From contig NZ_LQIK01000004.1 in assembly GCF_001499855.1 (NCBI RefSeq), positions 1 to 64,000 on the forward strand: 64,000 bases of DNA. Reading direction: 5' to 3'. The DNA comes from Mycobacterium sp. GA-0227b. Lineage in GTDB: Bacteria; Actinomycetota; Actinomycetes; Mycobacteriales; Mycobacteriaceae. The position numbers and the translations under genes are program-made. Position 1 is the first letter of the stretch; each line of letters begins with the position of its first letter. Below the pieces are notes generated by a model, which did not search any database, was not told the origin of the DNA, and was given only the letters and a program-made list of their open reading frames with translations. Shown piece by piece: positions 26,162 to 34,000 of this stretch.

Positions 26162-27162
26162 TAGTGGGGGAGCGCACAGTGCGCGACGGCCGGGAAACCG
26201 ATGCAGCCCATCCACAGTCGGCCGCCGGCCTCGACCAGGCCGGTGACCATGCCGAACTGCGGATGTTCGGTGCGCAAGCCGGCGACGACTTCGCCGCTGT
26301 CGGGATCGAAGGCCACCGCCCACACCTCGGGTTTGATTTGGGGTTGCAGTGTGTCGGGCAGCTTCCACAGCAGCTTGCGCAGCGCCGGCCAGCGCGGCGC
26401 GAGCCATTCGGCCGCGGCGTTGAGCGGTGAGACCATCGCGCACCAGATGCGGCCGTCCGCGCCGGTGGACAGGTTGTCCGGATGGCCGGGCAGGTTCTCC
26501 CGAAGCGGTGTCACCGTGCCGGCCCGCTCCCCGGTCAGCCAGAACTTCGACAGCCGGCGTCCCATCGTCTCGGCGAACACCAACGCCGAGCCGTCGGCAG
26601 TCGGCGTCACACCGTTGGCGAAGTACAGACCCGGCACCGCGGTGAGCACGGTGCCGTCGGCGTCACGCCGAAACAGGCTGCCGCGCGGCCGTGCCTCCAT
26701 GACCGCGCCCTTGAAATGGGCATAGCTGAACGCGCTCGTCGACTCGGTGAAATAGATTGTGCCATCCGGTGATTGGGTGACGTTCGAGCAGAACATCAAC
26801 CGCCGGTCGTCGACCTCGGCGACGAGCGTCTCCAGTGTGCCGCTGGCCGGATCCAGTGAGCGCAGGCCGCCCGGACTGGTGCACACCAGGATTCGGCCGT
26901 CGTGGGCGACGTGCAGCCCGAGCGGGCGGCCCTCCGTCGTGGCGACGACAACGGGGTCTCCGCCGTCGGCCGGGATGCGCAGGATGCGGCCGTCATCGAC
27001 ACCCGTCCATACGGCGCCGGCGGCGTCGACGACCACGTCCTCGGGCGCGTTGCCCGGCAACGGGACGACGGTCAGCTCGGCCGGCGGCAGGTCGGGCAGC
27101 GGGTCGACGGATGGCGGCTGCCAGCGGACGGGATCGATCGGCGGCTTCTTCGAGGCGGACAC
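26161..27162 (-). CDS. SMP-30/gluconolactonase/strictosidine synthase-like protein
   Basis: A 333-residue six-bladed beta-propeller of the SGL/strictosidine synthase-like superfamily. Repeated blade motifs are visible: PEDVVVDAAGAVWTGVDDGRI, RPLGLHVAHDGRILVCTSPGG, NVTQSPDGTIYFTESTS, FANGVTPTADGSALVFAET and HPDNLSTGADGRIWCAM. Family enzymes are Ca-dependent lactonases or esterases. The substrate is unknown. The GTG start was chosen from the conserved PVRWQPP N-terminus; there is no signal peptide. Confidence 0.83.
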   Translation of the reverse strand: MSASKKPPIDPVRWQPPSVDPLPDLPPAELTVVPLPGNAPEDVVVDAAGAVWTGVDDGRILRIPADGGDPVVVATTEGRPLGLHVAHDGRILVCTSPGGLRSLDPASGTLETLVAEVDDRRLMFCSNVTQSPDGTIYFTESTSAFSYAHFKGAVMEARPRGSLFRRDADGTVLTAVPGLYFANGVTPTADGSALVFAETMGRRLSKFWLTGERAGTVTPLRENLPGHPDNLSTGADGRIWCAMVSPLNAAAEWLAPRWPALRKLLWKLPDTLQPQIKPEVWAVAFDPDSGEVVAGLRTEHPQFGMVTGLVEAGGRLWMGCIGFPAVAHCALPH

Positions 27163-27185
27163 GTCGCCGACGCTACGCCGACGGG

Positions 27186-28571
27186 CTAGAGCAGTCGGCC
27201 CGCTTCGTCGAGCACGCTGCGCATGATGTCGTAGATCGCCTCGAACTCCCTCGGACCGCTGATCAGCGGCGGCGCCAGTTGGACGACCGGGTCACCGCGG
27301 TCGTCGGCCCGGCAGTACAGCCCCGCCTCGAACAGCGCGGGGGTGAGAAAGCCACGGAGTAATCGCTCACTTTCCTCGTCGTCGAAGGTTTCCTTGGTCG
27401 CCTTGTCTTTGACCAACTCGATGCCGTAGAAGAAGCCCTCGCCGCGGACGTCGCCGACGATCGGCAGGTCGTAGAGCCGCTCGAGGGTGGCCCGCAGCCG
27501 CGGGGCGTTCTCCTTGACGTGGTCGTTGAGGCCCTCACGCTCGAAGATGTCGAGGTTGGCCAGCGCCACCGCCGACGACACCGGATGCCCGCCGAACGTG
27601 TATCCGTGCGCGAACGTCGTTTTGCCGTCGTCGAACGGCTCGAACAACCGGTCGCTGGCGATCATCGCGCCGATCGGGGAGTAGCCCGACGTCAAACCCT
27701 TGGCGCAGGTGATGATGTCGGGCACGTAGCCGAAGTCGTCACAGGCGAACATCGACCCGATCCGGCCGAATGCGCAGATGACCTCGTCGGAGACCAGCAG
27801 CACGTCGTATTCGTCGCAGATTTCGCGGACGCGCTCGAAATACCCTGGCGGAGGCGGGAAGCAGCCGCCGGCGTTCTGCACCGGTTCCAGGAAGACCGCC
27901 GCGACGGTGTCCGGTCCTTCGAACTCGATCGCTTCGGCGATCCGGTCCGCGCAATACTGCCCGAACGCCTTCTCGTCGCTTTGATACGGCGCGGGCGCCC
28001 GGTAGAAGTTGGTGTTCGGCACCCGGAATCCGCCGGGTGTCAGCGGCTCGAACGGCGCCTTGAACACCGGCAGTCCGGTGATGGCCAACGCGCCCTGTGG
28101 CGTGCCGTGGTAGGCGATCGACCGCGAAACCACCTTGTGCTTACCGGGTTTGCCGATGAGCTTGAAATAGTTCTTGGCCAGCTTCCACGCCGATTCGACG
28201 GCCTCGCCGCCGCCGGTGGTGAAGAAGACCCGGTTCAGGTCGCCGGGCGCGTAGCTGGCTATCCGCTCGGCCAGTTCGATGGCGGTCGGCGTGGCGTAGG
28301 ACCAGAGCGGGAAGAACGCCAGCTGCTCGGCCTGTTTGGCCGCGGCCTCCGCCAGTTCGTGGCGGCCGTGACCCACCTGGACGACGAAAAGCCCCGACAG
28401 CCCGTCGATGTAGCTCTTACCCTTGCTGTCCCAGATCGTGATGCCCTCGCCGCGGGTGATGATCGGCGGGGTGATGCCGGCACCGTGCCGGGCGAAGTGG
28501 CCCCACAGGTGGCGGTGCGCTTTTGCGTCGAGATCGGTCGAAAAGTCTTGCACGGTACCGGTTGTAGTCAC
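27186..28571 (-). CDS. Class III aminotransferase (Rv3329-like)
   Basis: A 461-residue PLP-dependent omega-aminotransferase. Marks include GITIWDSKGKSYIDGLSGLF, RVFFTTGGGEAVESAWKLAKNY, HGTPQGALAITG, the PLP-binding LLVSDEVICAFGRIGSMFA, and the Schiff-base lysine in IITCAKGLTSGYSPIGAM. Substrates of this subgroup are amines or beta/gamma-amino acids with pyruvate as acceptor; the exact one is not clear. The GTG at 28571 overlaps the stop of the Lrp gene (GTGA), so the two are translationally coupled. A TTG at 28583 is an alternative. Confidence 0.9.
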   Translation of the reverse strand: MTTTGTVQDFSTDLDAKAHRHLWGHFARHGAGITPPIITRGEGITIWDSKGKSYIDGLSGLFVVQVGHGRHELAEAAAKQAEQLAFFPLWSYATPTAIELAERIASYAPGDLNRVFFTTGGGEAVESAWKLAKNYFKLIGKPGKHKVVSRSIAYHGTPQGALAITGLPVFKAPFEPLTPGGFRVPNTNFYRAPAPYQSDEKAFGQYCADRIAEAIEFEGPDTVAAVFLEPVQNAGGCFPPPPGYFERVREICDEYDVLLVSDEVICAFGRIGSMFACDDFGYVPDIITCAKGLTSGYSPIGAMIASDRLFEPFDDGKTTFAHGYTFGGHPVSSAVALANLDIFEREGLNDHVKENAPRLRATLERLYDLPIVGDVRGEGFFYGIELVKDKATKETFDDEESERLLRGFLTPALFEAGLYCRADDRGDPVVQLAPPLISGPREFEAIYDIMRSVLDEAGRLL

Positions 28572-29089
28572 CTTGTGCCCCAATTGTATTGCTGCTTGAC
28601 CAGTTTCAGGTAGACGAGCGTCTCGGTGGACAGCACTCCGGGCACGGCGCGGATCTGGGTGTTGAGCAGGTCGAGGAGCTCGTCGTCGTCCGCGCAGACG
28701 ACCTCGATGATCGCGTCGAACGATCCCGCGGTCAGCACCACATAGTCGACGGATTCGATGGCGGCAAGCCTCTCGGCCACCTTGGTGGTGTCGCCGGTGC
28801 AGCGGATGCCGATCATCGCCTGCCGGGCGAAGCCCAACTGCAGCGGGTCGGTGACGGCAACGATCTGCATGACGCCCGCGTCGACCATGCGTTGCACCCG
28901 CTGGCGTACGGCGGCTTCCGACAGTCCGACGGCCTTGCCGATGCCCGCATAGGAGCGGCGGCCGTCCTGCTGGAGCTTCTCGATGATCTGCTTCGACAGG
29001 TCATCGAGCTGGAACGCGGCGCCCGGTCGAGAGTGGTTGACGCGGAACGAAACGGGCCCGACGCCGTGCGCAGCACCCGGAGTAGACAT
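28568..29089 (-). CDS. Lrp/AsnC family regulator
   Basis: A 173-residue regulator with an N-terminal helix-turn-helix (LDDLSKQIIEKLQQDGRRSY, then IGKAVGLSEAAVRQRVQRMVDAG) and a C-terminal RAM/AsnC ligand-binding domain (TAGSFDAIIEVVCADDDELLDL, ending VLSTETLVYLKLVKQ). It is coupled to the aminotransferase gene and was probably once divergent from an aldehyde dehydrogenase gene whose remnant lies at 29213. This suggests a role in amine or amino-acid catabolism. Confidence 0.9.
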   Translation of the reverse strand: MSTPGAAHGVGPVSFRVNHSRPGAAFQLDDLSKQIIEKLQQDGRRSYAGIGKAVGLSEAAVRQRVQRMVDAGVMQIVAVTDPLQLGFARQAMIGIRCTGDTTKVAERLAAIESVDYVVLTAGSFDAIIEVVCADDDELLDLLNTQIRAVPGVLSTETLVYLKLVKQQYNWGTR

Positions 29090-29212
29090 GCCAGTGATTG
29101 TGCACGGAATCCGTCGTAGCGGGCAACCAACGGCCCTGAAACCCTCGTCTGAACGGCCTTGGGTGCGGGAATGCGTAGCCTGGCGCGGCCGAGCCGGGAT
29201 AGCGTGAACGCC

Positions 29213-29329
29213 ATGACGGCGGTTTCCGCAAGCCTGGCAGGCAGCTGGATCGACGGCGCAGCGGTGAGGGCCGGCGGGCGGCCCGCCGGGCGCACGCAGG
29301 GAGCCCTCCAGATAGACACGGTTGCGTAG
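29213..29329 (+). pseudogene. Remnant of an aldehyde dehydrogenase N-terminus
   Basis: The 38-codon frame encodes TAVSASLAGSWIDGAAVRAGG, a good match to the first strands of aldehyde dehydrogenases. It then degenerates (RPAGRTQGALQIDTVA) and stops at 29329. The remaining ~450 codons of such an enzyme are missing and the next gene is an unrelated TetR. A divergent Lrp-aldehyde dehydrogenase pair next to the aminotransferase would be a coherent amine-degradation locus. The fragment therefore looks like the left scar of a replacement. Confidence 0.6.
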
Positions 29330-29345
29330 CTACTAAGCCGTTTCT

Positions 29346-29945
29346 ATGATTTGGGGCGTGCGGAGACGAACGCTCGATCAGCTGATCGCCGACTGTCGAA
29401 CCGCAGTGCTGGCGGAGGCTGCCGAATCAGGCATCGGCCGGCTGTCCATCGAGGGCGTCGCTCGGCGCGCCGGAGTGGCCAAAACTTCGATCTACCGGCA
29501 CTGGCCCACGGTCGAGGACCTACTTCTGGACGCGCTGAGCGAGGCCTACCCCGTCGAACTACCTACGCCCGCGGGCGGGGATCTGCGGGCCGACCTGCTG
29601 CGGTCGCTCGAATCGCTCAGGGCATGGCTGACCGGGCCATCGGCACCCGCGGTGACCGCCATCCTCGCCGACCGGCGACGACGCCCCGACCTCGCGGAGG
29701 CGTTGTACAGCCGCGTTTTTGACCCACACGGTGGACGCTTCACGCGCACGGTGCTGGAGCACTACGCCGCGCTCGGCGAGATCGACGCCCGGCTGGTGAC
29801 GCCTGTCGTCTGCGACATCGGTGAGGCGCTGGTGATCAAACACCAGATCGACACCGGCGACATGCCCGACGACACGAGCCTGGCCGCCATCGTCGACCAG
29901 GCCATCCTGCCCGCACTCTTCTTCATTTCTAAGGAGGGACGATGA
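29346..29945 (+). CDS. TetR family regulator (glycoside hydrolase operon)
   Basis: A 199-residue repressor. The helix-turn-helix reads LSIEGVARRAGVAKTSIYRHW, with a TetR_C-type ligand domain (PAVTAILADRRRRPDLAEAL, ending VDQAILPALFF). The subgroup resembles those with IYRHWP that sense small hydrophobic molecules. Its stop overlaps the start of the glycoside hydrolase gene (ATGA), so it probably controls that gene. A GTG at 29358 is an alternative start. Confidence 0.88.
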   Translation: MIWGVRRRTLDQLIADCRTAVLAEAAESGIGRLSIEGVARRAGVAKTSIYRHWPTVEDLLLDALSEAYPVELPTPAGGDLRADLLRSLESLRAWLTGPSAPAVTAILADRRRRPDLAEALYSRVFDPHGGRFTRTVLEHYAALGEIDARLVTPVVCDIGEALVIKHQIDTGDMPDDTSLAAIVDQAILPALFFISKEGR

Positions 29946-31312
29946 CGATTCGGATCAACGTCGACTGGGACACGATCGATCGCAGATCGCAGACCACACT
30001 GACGACCCACCTTTGGACCGCGCCGCCACTGCGGCGCGGCTCACCGATTCACGTCAAGGCCTTTCAGGCGCTTCGAAACCTCGAAGCGGATCTGGCCCGA
30101 TTCCTGCCCTGGTTCGCCCATCCGCGCGTCTCGGTCCCGGAGCTGGTCGCGCCGACAGAAACTGAAACCTCTTGGAATTTTGAACTTCTCGACCCCTTCG
30201 TGGCCGACTTCATGGATGCCGCACAGGGTCGGCCGGTGGTCATGAATTTCGCGACCATTCCGGCGTGGATGTTCACCACGGACATCGCTGACCTTCCCGA
30301 GGATCCCAATGAAATTGTCTGGCATTACGAGTCGTGTGCCGAACTGCGCGATCCCACCTGCGCCGAGGTGGCCGACTACTTCTACCGGATCGCCAGCTGG
30401 TATATCGCCGGCGGATTCACCGATGAACTCGGCCACTGGCATGAATCCGGACACCACTACCGCTTCGCCTACTGGGAGGTGTTGTGCGAACCAGATATCC
30501 GCGGCATGTCACCACAGACCTACGCGAAGCTGTTTGACGCGGTGGTGACCCGGCTGCGCCCGCTGGACCCGGAGATGAAATTCGTAGGCTTGTCGTTGAC
30601 GCACATGCACCGAGATCCCGAGTACTTCTGGCAATTCCTCGATCCGGCCAACCACAATGCCGGCGCGGCGCCAGATGCCATGTCCTACCACCTCTACGCT
30701 CACCCTGAGATCGTCAATCCCTACTCGCGCGAGGGGAATCCGCCGTTCGCACACTGGCGCGACGCGTTCTTCGCGCAGGCCGATGGATTCATCGAACAGG
30801 CGCGTTTCATTGAGTCGATCCGCACGCGGATTGCACCCGACACCAAGACTTTCGTCAACGAGATCGGCACTTTCACCGCCGAGCCGATGGACCCGGCACC
30901 CGATATCCCCGATGAGTACTGGGACCTCAGCGCCGCCGTGCAGTCCTATCTATGGGTGCAGCTTGTCAGGCTGGGCGTCGATCTGGTCGGCGTCGCCGAG
31001 TTCATCGGCTACCCCGGCATGATCCCTGGCGTCACACTGATCGACTGGGCCACCGGCTTGCCCAATGCGCGCTATCACGCACTCGAACTACTGATGCGAC
31101 ACTTCGGACCGGGCGATTCCGTGGTGTCCACCAGCACCGGACAACCGGCGATGCCCGACCCCCGGGTGTGCGCGCAGGGCTTCGTCAGCACGGACGGCAC
31201 ACGGAAGCTGTTGCTGATCAACAAAACCGCGGCGCCTGTGGTGGTCTCGCTACCAGCGGGTCCTTGCTCGCTGCGCCTCGACGGATACGCAGTCGTGGTG
31301 CGCACATTCTGA
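29942..31312 (+). CDS. Glycoside hydrolase, clan GH-A (GH39-like)
   Basis: A 456-residue (beta/alpha)8-barrel hydrolase. The likely acid/base is Glu183 in AYWEVLCEPD, where most clan A enzymes have NEP, and the likely nucleophile is Glu307 in TKTFVNEIGTF. Other family features are MNFATIPAWMF, GGFTDELGHWH and the small C-terminal beta domain with TDGTRKLLLINKT. There is no signal peptide, so it should be cytoplasmic and act on an imported or intracellular glycoside. Synonymous positions are more AT-rich than in neighbours (for example TTGGAATTTTGAACTT), consistent with transfer. It is coupled to the TetR gene. Confidence 0.75.
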   Translation: MTIRINVDWDTIDRRSQTTLTTHLWTAPPLRRGSPIHVKAFQALRNLEADLARFLPWFAHPRVSVPELVAPTETETSWNFELLDPFVADFMDAAQGRPVVMNFATIPAWMFTTDIADLPEDPNEIVWHYESCAELRDPTCAEVADYFYRIASWYIAGGFTDELGHWHESGHHYRFAYWEVLCEPDIRGMSPQTYAKLFDAVVTRLRPLDPEMKFVGLSLTHMHRDPEYFWQFLDPANHNAGAAPDAMSYHLYAHPEIVNPYSREGNPPFAHWRDAFFAQADGFIEQARFIESIRTRIAPDTKTFVNEIGTFTAEPMDPAPDIPDEYWDLSAAVQSYLWVQLVRLGVDLVGVAEFIGYPGMIPGVTLIDWATGLPNARYHALELLMRHFGPGDSVVSTSTGQPAMPDPRVCAQGFVSTDGTRKLLLINKTAAPVVVSLPAGPCSLRLDGYAVVVRTF

Positions 31313-31342
31313 ACGCGCGCGAGCAGTCGCTAGGCTCGAACT

Positions 31343-32257
31343 ATGACCGCCAGCACGCGGATCGACGAGTTCGAGGCATTGCGACCGCATCTGCTGTCGG
31401 TTGCCTACCGGCTCACCGGCACGGTCGTCGATGCCGAGGACATCGTGCAGGACGCGTGGCTGCGCTGGAGCGCCGCCGACTCGGAGGCGATCACGAACCT
31501 GCGGGGCTGGCTCACCACGGTGGTCAGCAGGCTGGGGCTCGATCGGTTGCGGTCGGCGACGCATCGACGCGAGACCTATGTGGGCGAATGGCTTCCCGAG
31601 CCGGTGGTCACTGCGCTGGACGGCAACGACCCGCTGGCGGTGGTGGTCGCGGGTGAAGACGCTCGGTTCGCCGCGATGGTGGTGCTCGAGCGGCTCAAAC
31701 CCGACCAGCGGGTCGCGTTCGTCCTGCACGACGGCTTCGGGGTGCCGTTCGGCGAGATCGCTGACGTGCTCGGCGTCAGCGCGTCCGCGGCTCGTCAACT
31801 GGCGTCGCGGGCGCGGCGGACCGTGGCCGATGCGCCGCCGCCGGTTGCGCCCGACGAACACAACGAGGTGGCCGGCGCGCTGATGGCGGCGTTGGCCTCC
31901 GGCGACATGGAAGCCGTGGTGCGCCTTCTCCATCCGGACGTGACGTTCACCGGCGACTCCAATCGCAGGGCGCCCACCGCGCCGCGCGTCATCCACGGCC
32001 CGGACAAGGTTGCGCGGTTCCTGTTCGGCCTGGCCCGCCGCTACGGCCCGGGCTGGCTCGAGACGGGTGTGCCTGCACTGATCAACGGTCAGTTCGGCAG
32101 CTGGACACCGGGTTCGCCGGCCCGCGACGGCTATCCGGAGATGACCCCACGCGTGACCGCGATGACCGTGCGCGACGGAAAGGTCTGTGCCATCTGGGAT
32201 ATCGCCAACCCGGACAAGTTCACCGGTTCGCCGCTGAGAGGAAAATATGGCCGCTGA
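31343..32257 (+). CDS. sigJ: ECF41 family RNA polymerase sigma factor SigJ
   Basis: A 304-residue extracytoplasmic-function sigma factor with an extra C-terminal SnoaL-like domain, the hallmark of group ECF41. Region 2 holds LLSVAYRLTGTVVDAEDIVQDAWLRW, region 4 VAFVLHDGFGVPFGEIADVLGVSASAARQLASRAR, and the C-terminal domain (from about 175) HPDVTFTGDSN and GSWTPGSP. The C-terminal domain replaces an anti-sigma factor as intramolecular regulator. A PPOX/F420-type gene overlaps its 3' end, and a carboxymuconolactone decarboxylase-like gene with an ECF41 promoter follows. Confidence 0.92.
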   Translation: MTASTRIDEFEALRPHLLSVAYRLTGTVVDAEDIVQDAWLRWSAADSEAITNLRGWLTTVVSRLGLDRLRSATHRRETYVGEWLPEPVVTALDGNDPLAVVVAGEDARFAAMVVLERLKPDQRVAFVLHDGFGVPFGEIADVLGVSASAARQLASRARRTVADAPPPVAPDEHNEVAGALMAALASGDMEAVVRLLHPDVTFTGDSNRRAPTAPRVIHGPDKVARFLFGLARRYGPGWLETGVPALINGQFGSWTPGSPARDGYPEMTPRVTAMTVRDGKVCAIWDIANPDKFTGSPLRGKYGR

Positions 32258-32738
32258 TTTCGCTACCACGATGAGCCAGCTCATGTTCCGCGGGATGGAC
32301 AAGATGCGCCATCACGAAGCCTTCGAGGTCGGTGCTCCCACAGGTACGGACTTCACGGGCTTCGAGAAGACGCGCCAGATCCTGCTGGTGACGTTCAAGC
32401 GGTCCGGCGAAGCAATGCCGAGCCCCATCAACCACGGTCTCGCCGACGGAAAGCTCTACGTTCGGACCGACCCGTCGACCGGTAAGGTCAAGCGCCTGCG
32501 GAACAATCCGCGAGTTGTGGTGGTGCAGTGCAACTTGCGCGGAAAACCCAAGGGGCAACCGGTCGCCGGGATCGCGCGGATCCTGCCCGAGGCCGAACAC
32601 GCGCACGCCGAGCGGGCCATCGCGGCGAACTGGAGCCTGCCGATGAAGCTGTTCGAACGCGGTCTCGACAAGGGCAGCCAGGCGCTCGGAACCGACATGG
32701 CCTACATCGAGATCACCCCCGAGACGCGACCTCGCTAG
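32247..32738 (+). CDS. PPOX-class F420-dependent/FMN-binding protein
   Basis: A 163-residue split-barrel flavin/deazaflavin reductase-like protein. The pattern TRQILLVTFKRSGEAMPSPI, then GKLYVRTDPSTGKVKRLRNNPRVVVV and QPVAGIARILPEAE, is that of the F420-dependent PPOX family. It begins 11 bp inside the sigJ gene, so it is co-expressed with it. ECF41 sigma genes are commonly linked to oxidoreductases or carboxymuconolactone decarboxylases, and this locus has both types. The substrate is unknown. Confidence 0.83.
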   Translation: MAADFATTMSQLMFRGMDKMRHHEAFEVGAPTGTDFTGFEKTRQILLVTFKRSGEAMPSPINHGLADGKLYVRTDPSTGKVKRLRNNPRVVVVQCNLRGKPKGQPVAGIARILPEAEHAHAERAIAANWSLPMKLFERGLDKGSQALGTDMAYIEITPETRPR

Positions 32739-33324
32739 CCCACGGAACCCGGCATGCATCACCCGAATTGAAGCCCTGCTCGGTGATGCCCAGCGCGGAG
32801 TACATCCGCGCCCGCATGTTCTCCACGCCGATCTGGTAGGTCAGCTCGATGACGCCGTCGTCGCCGAACCGCCGCCTGAGGTCGTCGACCTGCTCGTCGG
32901 TGAGGGTGTGCGGGTCGGTCGTCATCGCGTCGGCGTAGGCGATCGCGGCGCGCTCGTCGTCGGAGAACAGCGGGGAATTGGCGTAGTCATCGATGTGCTT
33001 GAGCCGGTCGACGTCCAGGCCGTCGAGGCGTTGCAGCATCGAGCCGAAGTCGACGCACCACGAGCAGCCGACCGTGCGGGCGGTCCAGAACACTGCCAGC
33101 TCGCGCACGCTCTTGGGCAGCTTCTTCGACGCCGAGCCGAGCATGCCTTCGTGGACGACGTTGGCGATCATCAGCCGCGGGTGATGCGCGGCCACCGCGA
33201 ACGGCTCGGGCACCTCGCCGAACCGGCGCCTGGCGACCCGGTAGAAGACCTTGGTGAGCAGCGAGGCACGCTGCGGGGGTAGGGGATCGATGCGGGTTTT
33301 CTGTGCTTTCTCGGTCATACCCAT
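32713..33324 (-). CDS. Carboxymuconolactone decarboxylase/AhpD-like protein
   Basis: A 203-residue helical protein of the CMD/AhpD superfamily. The redox CxxC motif is in FWTARTVGCSWCVDFGSML, with the flanking family pattern KLPKSVRELAV and a second helical block DERAAIAYADAM. AhpD-like members act as peroxidase reductants or alkylhydroperoxidases. Its promoter fits the ECF41 consensus exactly, making it the probable SigJ target. ATGs at 33324 and 33318 are both possible, and the transcript may be nearly leaderless. It overlaps the PPOX gene convergently by 26 bp. Confidence 0.87.
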   Translation of the reverse strand: MGMTEKAQKTRIDPLPPQRASLLTKVFYRVARRRFGEVPEPFAVAAHHPRLMIANVVHEGMLGSASKKLPKSVRELAVFWTARTVGCSWCVDFGSMLQRLDGLDVDRLKHIDDYANSPLFSDDERAAIAYADAMTTDPHTLTDEQVDDLRRRFGDDGVIELTYQIGVENMRARMYSALGITEQGFNSGDACRVPWASEVASRG

Positions 33325-33326
33325 AT

Positions 33327-33353
33327 GACGAGACAGCCGCCGGATGTGTGACA
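33327..33353 (-). promoter_or_regulatory. ECF41 (SigJ) type promoter
   Basis: On the minus strand, TGTCACA (33353-33347) and CGTC (33330-33327) are separated by exactly 16 nt. That is the published ECF41 consensus. It lies directly upstream of the carboxymuconolactone decarboxylase-like gene and 1.1 kb from sigJ. No copy is visible upstream of sigJ itself. Confidence 0.8.
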
Positions 33354-33542
33354 ACAGTTTCCGCAAGCGTGCTCGCTCGCCGACGTAACGCCGGGCAGGC
33401 CATGGCCCGATAACTCAGTGAGATCGATCAAGTCTGTCCAGGCCGGACTCGGAGCCGCCGCGGCGGCGACATCAGACTTGGCGGACGGTCGGGGTTGTCC
33501 TTCTCAGTTTCCTGCTCATGTCGGGGAGACGAGGAGTCACAC

Positions 33543-33950
33543 ATGGACGTCGCGAAAGTCCTGAAGAAAGCCACCGCCCACGGCGCCGTCGCCGTCGTGC
33601 TCGGTGGTGCTGCGCTGGGTACCGGCGCCGTGACCGCCAACGCTGACCCCGACTGGGGGCCGCGCGACCACGACGAGTGGGTCGACGGCGACTGGCAGTA
33701 CCGCGACCGTGACTGGAAGTGGAACCGGTGGAACGACCACGACTGGGACAAGTGGTGGAAGGTCAACAAGTGGCGCAACGACGACCGCCCGCCGTGGGGC
33801 TGGGGCCGTCCGCCCGCCGTGCATTGGCGCGGGCATCCGCCGCAGTGGATCGACTACTGGGGCTACCGCGTGCATCCGGTCTGGGATCCGGGCTTCAAGG
33901 CCTTCGGCTTCTGGCTCTTCGGAGTCTTCATCCCGGTGATCGTCCTGTAG
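33543..33950 (+). CDS. Secreted tryptophan-rich hypothetical protein
   Basis: A 135-residue exported protein. It has a signal peptide (VLKKATAHGAVAVVLGGAAL, cleaved near TANADP). The mature domain is extraordinarily rich in tryptophan, aspartate and arginine (WVDGDWQYRDRDWKWNRWND, then WDKWWKVNKWRND). A hydrophobic C-terminal tail ends FGVFIPVIVL. GAGGAG precedes the ATG. I do not recognise a family; the composition suggests a cell-envelope surface protein. A strong terminator follows. Confidence 0.65.
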   Translation: MDVAKVLKKATAHGAVAVVLGGAALGTGAVTANADPDWGPRDHDEWVDGDWQYRDRDWKWNRWNDHDWDKWWKVNKWRNDDRPPWGWGRPPAVHWRGHPPQWIDYWGYRVHPVWDPGFKAFGFWLFGVFIPVIVL

Positions 33951-33951
33951 C

Positions 33952-33999
33952 GATTTGGGTGTCCGAACAGTCGCTGACCGACTGTTCGGGCACCAAATC
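33952..33999. terminator. Strong bidirectional terminator between Trp-rich protein gene and sdhB
   Basis: Arms of 22 and 21 nt (33952-33973 and 33979-33999) pair almost perfectly around a 5-nt loop: GATTTGG...CCGAACAGTCG with CGACTGTTCGG...CAAATC, one bulge and one mismatch. It sits between the stop codons of two convergent genes, the classic place for a shared terminator. Confidence 0.8.
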
Positions 34000-34000
34000 C

